Below, piece after piece: positions 1 through 5,258 of a stretch of 5,258 bases of DNA (positions are counted from its first letter, which is position 1; each line of letters begins with the position of its first letter). Source of the stretch: Cyclobacteriaceae bacterium (GTDB lineage Bacteria; Bacteroidota; Bacteroidia; Cytophagales; Cyclobacteriaceae). Below the pieces are notes generated by a model that saw only the letters and a program-made list of their open reading frames with translations, did not search any database and had not been told where the DNA came from. The DNA lies in the NCBI GenBank assembly GCA_025363495.1, contig JANYDR010000282.1, positions 1 to 5,258 of the forward strand, written 5' to 3'. Made by a program: the position numbers and the translations under genes.

Positions 1-87
1 TCTGAGATTATTAATAAAGTAAAAGGAGTTAATAGGGTAGTATATGATATCAGTTCAAAGCCACCCGCTACGATAGAATGGGAATAA
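1..87 (+). CDS. guaA: GMP synthase (glutamine-hydrolysing), C-terminal end only
   Basis: The window opens inside a gene in frame 1 whose last 28 codons end at a TAA at 85-87. The residues ending in DISSKPPATIEWE are the nearly invariant C-terminus of GMP synthase, which closes its dimerisation domain; the E. coli enzyme ends in almost the same way (from memory). The enzyme is cytoplasmic and converts XMP to GMP using ATP and ammonia released from glutamine, the last step of guanine nucleotide synthesis. Only about 5% of the usual length of roughly 510-525 residues is visible, so the glutaminase triad and ATP-binding loop cannot be checked. The next gene starts within its final codons at ATG 78, or 17 bases after its stop, and the two are probably cotranscribed. 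Confidence 0.95.
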   Translation, partial: SEIINKVKGVNRVVYDISSKPPATIEWE

Positions 88-1859
88 AATCAGCTAATGG
101 ATTCATGATTTATAGTTTACCATATCACCGGTGTTTAGGGTTGGCGATTACTTTTGTCTTGTTACTTTTTTTTCAAGTATCGGAAGGGCAAGACTTTAAA
201 CGCCAATACAAAAACGCCAAAGATTTCTTTAACAGTGGCAAGAACAATCTCGCGATGGAAGCATTCAATCCATTGCTGATTTACGACAAGAGCAATCCTT
301 ATGCTGAATATGCTTCTTTTTATTATGCAATGGCGGCAATGCGGCAAAATTATTTGGCTGTTGCAAAGGATATGCTACTCAATATCCGTAAGCAATATCC
401 CCAGTGGGACCAGATGAACGAGGTGAATTACTGGCTCGCTAAGATTTATTTTGATCAGCGTGAATATTTTCAGGCAATGCAAATCCTGAAAGCAGTCAAG
501 CAGGAGGATTTTATAGAATCTCAGGAAATCTCAAGAATGAAACGTTTCTATCTGGCGCAAATGACTGATCCTGAAATCTTGACAATGATGTGGGAAGAAC
601 ACCCTCTTGACGCGGAGGTTGGCAGGTCCTTGGCGAAAGCGATTAGCAGGCAACCATTGCTCCAACAGGATCGTGTTATGATGGATTCTGCTATCAGTTT
701 CTTTAAGTTTCCAAAGGAACAATTCGTTAGTTCATCTTCGGCACCGGCACCAGTTTTTAAGAACAAGTATACTGTCTCTGTATTGTTTCCATTTCTGGCG
801 AGTACCCTTGATCCTTCACCTGGTAAAAAACAGAATCAGATAATGCTTGATTTATATGAAGGAATGCGGATGGCAAATGATTCACTCCGTAACCAGGGAG
901 TTAACATCGATTTGCTTGCCTATGATACTGACCGTAGCCAGGCTGCCGTAAACAAGCTACTGGAAACGGAAGAATTGAAAAACGCAGATTTGATTGTTGG
1001 ACCGTTATTCAAAGATGAAGCTATCCCTGTATTACAATTCTCTGAAAAGTATAAGACTAACATGATTAATCCAGTGCAGAATAATTCAGACTTTGTTGGA
1101 CAGAATCCTTATGCTTTGTTGTTTATGTCTTCTCTGGAGACAATTGGAGCAAAGTCGGCAGAGTTACTAGCCAGTAGAATCAAAAATAAAAATTGTATGG
1201 TGGTCTATGGTGACAAACCAAAAGATTCCGTGGAGGCGATCAATTTCTCACGACGGGCCAGAGAGCTTGGCTTAAAAATAGTGTGGGAAGAAGAATTCCA
1301 TAAAGAAACAGCAGCGAGAATTATCAATATTCTTGCGACCCCAACAGAGTTTGATGAACTAAAAAACCCCATTCAATTTAAAATGAAACTAGATAGTATC
1401 GGGAGTGTTTTTGTGGCCTCCGATGATCCATTGATCTATACCAAAGTAATAAGCAGTGTGGAGACACGGGGTGATTCAGTTGTAATTGTAGGATCAGAAA
1501 GCTGGCTCGATAATAGTTCAGTTGATCTAACGAAGTTTGAAAGACTGCATGTTATGTTCGCGGCACCAACGTATACATCCTTCACACAACCATCTTTTAT
1601 TGATTTCAGAAAGAAATTTATCAAAACTCACGGTGCCTTTCCACAAGAGTATATCAATTACTCCAAGCTTGGTTACGATTTCATGATGTTTGCGGGTCAA
1701 GCTTTGAAAAAATATGGTACTTACTTTCAGGATGGTCTTTTAAAAGATGGAATTTTTCCTGGCTGGCTTTCAAAGGGATACCGCCTTTCCCCCAATCGTG
1801 ACAACCAGGAGTTACCTTTTATTTATTTTCGCCTGGGCGAACTCACCGCAGTGGAATAA
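78..1859 (+). CDS. Exported TPR plus type 1 periplasmic-binding-fold protein (LpoA-like architecture)
   Basis: A 593-residue protein with an N-terminal Sec signal: a basic segment ending HR (17-18), a hydrophobic core at about 19-33, and probable cleavage near SEGQ (35-38). The h-region is not followed by a lipobox cysteine, so the mature form should be soluble in the periplasm rather than a lipoprotein. Residues about 42-150 look like TPR-type helical repeats (YKNAKDFFNSGKNNLAMEAF, then similar helices at about 75-100 and 114-138). A Ser/Ala/Pro linker lies at 217-225. From about 230 to 560 the pattern fits a type 1 periplasmic-binding fold: VSVLFPF, EGMRMANDSL, ADLIVGPL (303-310), INPV (330-333), CMVVYGD, and a LGYDFMMFAG helix (531-540). 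Families with this fold bind amino acids or, as in LpoA, contact peptidoglycan synthases; no transporter genes lie nearby. A second in-frame ATG at 105 gives 584 residues, a more typical signal-peptide n-region and no overlap with guaA, so the start is uncertain. The specific function is unknown. Confidence 0.85.
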   Translation: MGIKSANGFMIYSLPYHRCLGLAITFVLLLFFQVSEGQDFKRQYKNAKDFFNSGKNNLAMEAFNPLLIYDKSNPYAEYASFYYAMAAMRQNYLAVAKDMLLNIRKQYPQWDQMNEVNYWLAKIYFDQREYFQAMQILKAVKQEDFIESQEISRMKRFYLAQMTDPEILTMMWEEHPLDAEVGRSLAKAISRQPLLQQDRVMMDSAISFFKFPKEQFVSSSSAPAPVFKNKYTVSVLFPFLASTLDPSPGKKQNQIMLDLYEGMRMANDSLRNQGVNIDLLAYDTDRSQAAVNKLLETEELKNADLIVGPLFKDEAIPVLQFSEKYKTNMINPVQNNSDFVGQNPYALLFMSSLETIGAKSAELLASRIKNKNCMVVYGDKPKDSVEAINFSRRARELGLKIVWEEEFHKETAARIINILATPTEFDELKNPIQFKMKLDSIGSVFVASDDPLIYTKVISSVETRGDSVVIVGSESWLDNSSVDLTKFERLHVMFAAPTYTSFTQPSFIDFRKKFIKTHGAFPQEYINYSKLGYDFMMFAGQALKKYGTYFQDGLLKDGIFPGWLSKGYRLSPNRDNQELPFIYFRLGELTAVE

Positions 1860-1864
1860 TAATT

Positions 1865-3103
1865 ATGACGGCCGACCTCCTTATAGTTAATATCAAAGGT
1901 CTTGTTCAGGTTCGTAAATCTACTCCTCATTTTCTCGCGGGGCTTGAGATGTCTCAGCTTCCAATAGTAGAAAATGCCTTTCTTCGTATTGATGGGGAAA
2001 AAATAACCGCCTTTGGTAAAATGACGGAGCTTCCTGTAGTCGAGGCTAGAGAAACTATTGATGCAACGGGAAGCTATGTATTTCCAAGTTTTGTTGATAG
2101 TCATACACATATCGTTTTTGCTGCTTATCGTGAAGAGGAGTTTGTAATGAAGATAAAAGGAGCCACCTACGAGCAAATTGCAGCAAATGGTGGTGGTATT
2201 CTTAATTCCGCAAAGAAGCTACAGGCAATTTCGGAAGACGAGCTTTTTGAAAGATCATTACCCCGTGCGATCGAGATTATAAAAACCGGAACCGGTGCCG
2301 TAGAAATCAAGAGCGGCTATGGATTAACCGTAAAAGATGAATTGAAGATGTTGCGTGTTGCAAAACGCATAGGACGAGAGACTCCACTGGCTGTTAAAAC
2401 TACCTTCCTGGGTGCTCATGCTGTCCCTAAAGACATGAGCAAAGCCGACTATATTAAGCTTGTGATGGAAGAAATGATTCCGGCAGTGGCGGCGGAAAGG
2501 CTGGCCGATTATATTGATGTCTTCTGCGAGCAAGGATTTTTCTCTCAGGAGGAGACAGAGAAGATTGTTGAAAGAGGGAAGGAGTTTGGGATGAGGCCTC
2601 GTATACATGCAAACCAGCTTCATCGTTCAGGTGGAGTTCAGGCAGGTGTAAATACCGGTGCTATTAGTGTTGACCATCTCGAAAACATCGGCGATGAAGA
2701 GATTGAAATATTGAAAGGAACATCAACAATGCCAACGGCGTTGCCGGGTGCAGCGTTTTTTTTGAACCTGCCTTTTCCACCAGCCAGAAAAATCATTGAT
2801 GCGGGACTTCCATTCGCCATTGCTACTGATTATAATCCCGGCAGCGCCCCGAGTGGAAATATGCCGTTGATGGTTTCATATGCCTGCATAAAAATGAAAA
2901 TGACTCCGGAAGAAGCGATCAATGCTTCTACTATTAATACGGCGTATGCACTTGATTTATTGGATTCGCATGGCAGTATTTCCGTCGGCAAAATAGCAAG
3001 TGTGTTTATAACCAAGCCAATGCCTTCAATAGCGTTTCTTCCGTATAGTTTTGGAAGTAATCCAGTGGCTAAAGTTATCTTGAAGGGGAAAATTGTATTT
3101 TAG
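1865..3103 (+). CDS. hutI: Imidazolonepropionase (EC 3.5.2.7)
   Basis: This cytoplasmic metal-dependent amidohydrolase opens the ring of 4-imidazolone-5-propanoate to give N-formimidoyl-L-glutamate, the third step of histidine degradation. Its 412 residues match the family's usual 400-420, and the start at 1865 (MTADLLIVN) is the normal N-terminus. Visible motifs are the metal pair HTH (His80, His82), Arg89, the KSGYGL segment with Tyr152, LGAHA with His185, the third metal histidine in RIHANQ (His248), the DHLE histidine (His271) and the metal aspartate in ATDYNPGS (Asp322). These correspond almost number for number to the Bacillus subtilis enzyme as I recall it. One difference is that the acidic residue of the usual HADE motif is Gln251 here. 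The gene starts 5 bases after the upstream stop, so it is probably cotranscribed with it. No hutH, hutU or formimidoylglutamate-processing gene is in the window. It is followed by a palindrome and a convergent gene. Confidence 0.96.
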   Translation: MTADLLIVNIKGLVQVRKSTPHFLAGLEMSQLPIVENAFLRIDGEKITAFGKMTELPVVEARETIDATGSYVFPSFVDSHTHIVFAAYREEEFVMKIKGATYEQIAANGGGILNSAKKLQAISEDELFERSLPRAIEIIKTGTGAVEIKSGYGLTVKDELKMLRVAKRIGRETPLAVKTTFLGAHAVPKDMSKADYIKLVMEEMIPAVAAERLADYIDVFCEQGFFSQEETEKIVERGKEFGMRPRIHANQLHRSGGVQAGVNTGAISVDHLENIGDEEIEILKGTSTMPTALPGAAFFLNLPFPPARKIIDAGLPFAIATDYNPGSAPSGNMPLMVSYACIKMKMTPEEAINASTINTAYALDLLDSHGSISVGKIASVFITKPMPSIAFLPYSFGSNPVAKVILKGKIVF

Positions 3104-3125
3104 ATCGGTAACTAAAATATATTTG

Positions 3126-3197
3126 AACCACATAGGAACATAGAAAACATAGTTGATCAGTGAAGTGAATTCTATGTGTATTATGTTCCTATGTGTT
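3126..3197. repeat. Long imperfect palindrome in the convergent intergenic gap, possible bidirectional terminator
   Basis: The 14-base arm CACATAGGAACATA at 3129-3142 is perfectly complementary to TATGTTCCTATGTG at 3182-3195. Two further A-T pairs (3126-3127 with 3196-3197) lie beyond a bulged C at 3128. Inside, ACATAG at 3147-3152 pairs with CTATGT at 3172-3177 across a 4x4 internal loop that contains one G-T and one A-T pair, leaving a loop of about 19 bases. The left arm carries ACATAG at 3130, 3138 and 3147; the right arm carries CTATGT at 3172, a TTATGT variant at 3181 and CTATGT at 3189, so the spacing of 8 and 9 is mirrored. It lies between hutI and the convergent membrane-protein gene and could end transcription from both sides. 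Neither arm is followed by a clean T-run, so a canonical intrinsic terminator is doubtful. It may belong to a dispersed intergenic repeat family. Confidence 0.75.
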
Positions 3198-3210
3198 ACC
3201 AAGTGAATTC
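3163..3210 (+). repeat. 10-base direct repeat AAGTGAATTC flanking the palindrome's right arm
   Basis: AAGTGAATTC occurs at 3163-3172, ending in the hairpin loop and the first base of the right arm, and again identically at 3201-3210. The 28 bases between the copies hold nearly the whole right arm. This is directly visible; its meaning is open. It could be a relic of a small duplication or insertion, or chance in an AT-rich gap. Confidence 0.55.
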
Positions 3211-3222
3211 AAAGAAAATTAT

Positions 3223-4335
3223 TCATTTTGCCTTTTCATTAAGAAGCTCGAATTCATAAAAATTCTTAGGCAACCTGTACAACGCCAACAGTAATACTAT
3301 AGCTGAAATTAATAGCAATGGTATACTAAACAGAATTAAGATGATCAGCGCGATAAATGATAAAAATATAGTTCCCGAAAGCTCCTCTAACCCATTATTC
3401 TTTCGCAGTAACGCACTGTAACCAAGGAGGAAAATTGAAAACCCGAATAAAACGATCGCCAGCAACTGATAAATATGTAGTTGTCGCGGAAAATTGCGGG
3501 TAAGGAGAATCAATTCCGGAAGGCATAAAGCCAACATTGAAAGAAAAAAGTAAAATATCCGTTTGCTCATCGGAAGGGGGAGATTTCTCATCATGCTGAA
3601 TATATGATTCTCAAAGAGAATGAACTGAGATGTGAAAACCAGGTTGGTGGCGAAGGCTACGAGTGAACCCATTGCCAATAAACGATAATCATAATCGTCA
3701 TAACGATATAGCTGACAAACGGCAAAGATCATAACGCATGCAAATATTTTGATGGTTACTAACATTCCGGGTTGACTTCGCGCGAGCCACTCAGTAAAGA
3801 ATTGAGTAAATGATTTTTGGAAATTCTTATCGCTCCAGTCCTTGAGGAATGAAACACGGGCTTCTACATGAGTAAATTCTATTTGGCGATACAATAAATA
3901 TGTGATCACTGAAAGCTGGATTAAAATCACAGCGATCAGGGATATGACTGAACTAATTATATTGTTTTTCACAGCAGTCGCTATTAGGAAACTTCCATAG
4001 GCAATGGCTGGGAGAAATTGATTGAATGCTACTCTCAGAGCGCTTAACAGTTGTGTGGAAATTGGCAGTAATGACAATCCGTGAATGAAATTCATTTCTT
4101 TTGTCTTACAAACCTGATCGTTGAAACTGCAAATTTTAAATCCATAGAGACTCCAGAGAACAGTGGGGACCAAAGTCCACACAGGTGAGCTCGTAATGAA
4201 TGCGGCAATTGCCTTATGTTCAGTATCTCTCATGAACCCGAAAGCAACGCCAATAATTATCAGAAAGAACATAGCGTTCAGCCTATAGAATTCCCTGACG
4301 AAAGTTCGTTGCAGAACATTATTGAGTTCACTCAT
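3223..4335 (-). CDS. Polytopic membrane protein, probable ABC-2-like exporter permease
   Basis: A 370-residue, strongly hydrophobic protein. By eye there are about ten membrane segments, near residues 21-35, 52-66, 102-121, 126-149, 191-209, 217-240, 258-278, 288-310, 320-336 and 338-353. A charged loop lies at about 150-190. The segment FENHIFSMMRNLPLPMSKR (241-259) resembles the short amphipathic stretch before a transmembrane helix seen in ABC-2-type permeases, which often carry a leucine-proline motif after an arginine. Its start codon overlaps the stop of the upstream ABC ATPase gene as ATGA (4335-4332), so the two are almost certainly translated together and likely form one transporter. 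I do not recognise a named family with certainty, and no substrate can be assigned. The protein ends with a short charged tail (NEKAK) just before the intergenic palindrome. Confidence 0.8.
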   Translation of the reverse strand: MSELNNVLQRTFVREFYRLNAMFFLIIIGVAFGFMRDTEHKAIAAFITSSPVWTLVPTVLWSLYGFKICSFNDQVCKTKEMNFIHGLSLLPISTQLLSALRVAFNQFLPAIAYGSFLIATAVKNNIISSVISLIAVILIQLSVITYLLYRQIEFTHVEARVSFLKDWSDKNFQKSFTQFFTEWLARSQPGMLVTIKIFACVMIFAVCQLYRYDDYDYRLLAMGSLVAFATNLVFTSQFILFENHIFSMMRNLPLPMSKRIFYFFLSMLALCLPELILLTRNFPRQLHIYQLLAIVLFGFSIFLLGYSALLRKNNGLEELSGTIFLSFIALIILILFSIPLLLISAIVLLLALYRLPKNFYEFELLNEKAK

Positions 4336-4961
4336 AGCTTCTCAATGGATTTATTGCGAATCATATATGTGTTCTGTAATGGGAGGGAAGATGTATCCAT
4401 GGATTGATGAGATGAGAGAAGAAAAGTCACCGATGGATCTTTCAGTTTTTCGTTAATAAGTTTCATCAGTATTCCGCGTGCCGATTCGTCCAGTGTTACC
4501 AGGGGCTCATCAAGTATAATCAGTTTTGGATTGCCGAGTAATCCAAGCACAAGGGACAGTTTCTTTAACATACCGCTGGAGTACGTTCCACACGGTTTTG
4601 TAAAGTATTGATCAACTCCAAGTTTATGACAGTATTGATCTTGCTGGTCAACAGAGGCACCTTTTGTTTTCCCGACAAACCTAACGAGATCTTTCGAGGT
4701 TAGAAATTCCGGAAAAAGAGGTTCAGCCTCGCTGTAATTCACAAGTCTTCGAAAATTGATTGGCTCTTTCTTTAAACTTACATCATCAAGAATAATGTCT
4801 CCCTGGAAGGGAAGTATTCCAGCGAGTGATTTAAACAATGAGGTTTTGCCGGAGCCATTTTCACCCTTTAACCAACTAACACCTGGCGTGATGATCAAGT
4901 CATTAATTGAAAGAATGTGATTGGACTGATAACTTTTAGAAAATTGTTTAATGTGGAGCAT
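4332..4961 (-). CDS. ABC transporter ATP-binding protein
   Basis: A 209-residue single nucleotide-binding domain with all the main motifs: Walker A GENGSGKTS (33-41), Walker B LIILDEP (147-153), D-loop TLDE (156-159) and the switch histidine in SSH (His185). The signature is YSSGM (127-131) in place of LSGGQ, and the Q-loop position falls in SEAEP (77-81), with Glu instead of Gln. Such substitutions are common in ABC-2 exporter ATPases. At just over 200 residues it is compact, resembling the CcmA-like branch, and lacks any C-terminal regulatory extension. It should bind the cytoplasmic side of the membrane protein encoded immediately downstream (ATGA overlap). Its ATG overlaps the TGA of the OsmC-family gene by one base (TGATG, 4963-4959), which supports the start choice. 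This is not the haem exporter gene ccmA itself, as no cytochrome c maturation genes are nearby. The substrate is unknown. Confidence 0.93.
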   Translation of the reverse strand: MLHIKQFSKSYQSNHILSINDLIITPGVSWLKGENGSGKTSLFKSLAGILPFQGDIILDDVSLKKEPINFRRLVNYSEAEPLFPEFLTSKDLVRFVGKTKGASVDQQDQYCHKLGVDQYFTKPCGTYSSGMLKKLSLVLGLLGNPKLIILDEPLVTLDESARGILMKLINEKLKDPSVTFLLSSHQSMDTSSLPLQNTYMIRNKSIEKL

Positions 4962-5258
4962 CAGATCGATCGTGTAACCTTAACAGAGAACGTAATTTCA
5001 GCTTTAAGAGATGAAGCTACGGAGCAATATTTTTCCAGCGCCAGCGCAGCCGTCTTTTGAAGTTCTTCTTCATTTATGTCGGGCGAGGTAATATTGTATT
5101 GACAATGAATTTTAGTGAAGTACCGTGGAGGCTCATGCTGACGGATACCCTCGGTGTCGATCGAGAATTTCTCTATTGATTTTTTTCGCTTCATCAGAAT
5201 ACCCACAATATCAACGGCTGCACATGCACTTAGCGCTGATAATACCAGCTCCACTGGA
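4961..5258 (-). CDS. OsmC/Ohr-family protein, N-terminus beyond the window
   Basis: The last 99 or so codons of a gene that runs off the right edge. The open frame continues past 5254, where GTG encodes an internal valine within PVELVLSALSACAAVDIV. This segment is the core helix of the OsmC fold with the first conserved cysteine (codon 5224-5222). The second falls in EKYCSVASSL (codon 5026-5024), 66 residues later, the same spacing as the two active cysteines of E. coli OsmC as I recall. OsmC/Ohr proteins are cytoplasmic dimers that reduce organic hydroperoxides with a pair of cysteines; a related YhfA-like group has less certain roles, and the KYCSVA stretch is closer to that group. Full length is usually about 135-145 residues, so roughly 40 are missing, including the region that would hold the catalytic arginine. 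It is the upstream member of an operon with the ABC ATPase (TGATG overlap). Confidence 0.9.
   Translation of the reverse strand, partial: PVELVLSALSACAAVDIVGILMKRKKSIEKFSIDTEGIRQHEPPRYFTKIHCQYNITSPDINEEELQKTAALALEKYCSVASSLKAEITFSVKVTRSI

Noticed and set aside
531..766. Two overlapping minus-strand open frames of 63 and 72 codons
   Set aside because: They sit inside the exported-protein gene in other frames and do not resemble proteins. They are chance frames opposite a real gene.
1857..1868. Separate promoter for hutI
   Set aside because: Only five bases separate the stop and start, and I see no TAnnTTTG-type motif just upstream, so read-through from the upstream gene is the simpler view.
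1823..2176. 117-codon open frame on the minus strand
   Set aside because: It lies across the end of the exported-protein gene and the start of hutI, both strongly supported on the plus strand. Its translation has low complexity, rich in Lys, Tyr and Ser, with no recognisable domain.
2324..2623. 99-codon open frame on the minus strand
   Set aside because: It is fully inside hutI, which has intact motifs throughout. The translation shows no family features.
4216..4407. 63-codon open frame on the plus strand across the permease-ATPase junction
   Set aside because: It is antisense to two confidently coding genes, has no recognisable motif and no clear start signal.
4332..4961. Haem exporter ATPase CcmA
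   Set aside because: Size and Walker A context are CcmA-like, but the downstream membrane protein does not look like CcmB and no cytochrome c maturation genes are present.
5252..5254. GTG as the start codon of the OsmC-family gene
   Set aside because: The frame stays open to the window edge and the preceding codon CCA gives Pro-Val-Glu-Leu, the usual interior of an OsmC protein. The GTG is an internal valine and the true start is outside the window.

Overview
The window is an ordinary stretch of bacterial chromosome that reads as Bacteroidetes, most likely the Cytophagales side of the phylum. This is inferred from three things: a TPR plus periplasmic-binding-fold exported protein directly after GMP synthase, the HANQ variant of the imidazolonepropionase active-site motif, and starts with little or no Shine-Dalgarno signal. 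Base composition is moderately AT-rich and looks even throughout. I see no transposase, integrase, tRNA, rRNA or CRISPR array.

Left half, plus strand (1-3103): the last 28 codons of guaA (GMP synthase) run by a 10-base overlap, or by a short gap if a later start is used, into a 593-residue exported protein. That protein has an N-terminal TPR-like helical region and a C-terminal type 1 periplasmic-binding-protein fold. Five bases after it comes hutI, a full-length imidazolonepropionase with its metal and substrate residues in place. The spacing suggests one transcript that joins purine synthesis, an envelope protein and one isolated step of histidine breakdown.

Middle (3104-3222): a 119-base gap between convergent genes holds a long imperfect palindrome. 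It is built from three ACATAG hexamers on the left, mirrored by three CTATGT-type hexamers on the right. It probably forms a hairpin between the convergent transcripts and may be a copy of a dispersed intergenic repeat family.

Right half, minus strand (5258 down to 3223): a tightly packed operon of an OsmC/Ohr-family thiol protein (its start lies beyond the window), a 209-residue ABC ATPase and a 370-residue polytopic membrane protein. Stop and start codons overlap as TGATG and ATGA, so translation is probably coupled. The last two proteins probably form an ABC-2-like exporter of unknown substrate, and the OsmC protein hints at a redox or electrophile-stress link.

Nothing here demands a new biological system. 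The items most worth a second look are the intergenic palindrome, the LpoA-like architecture of the guaA-linked protein, the OsmC-ABC operon and the Glu-to-Gln change in HutI.
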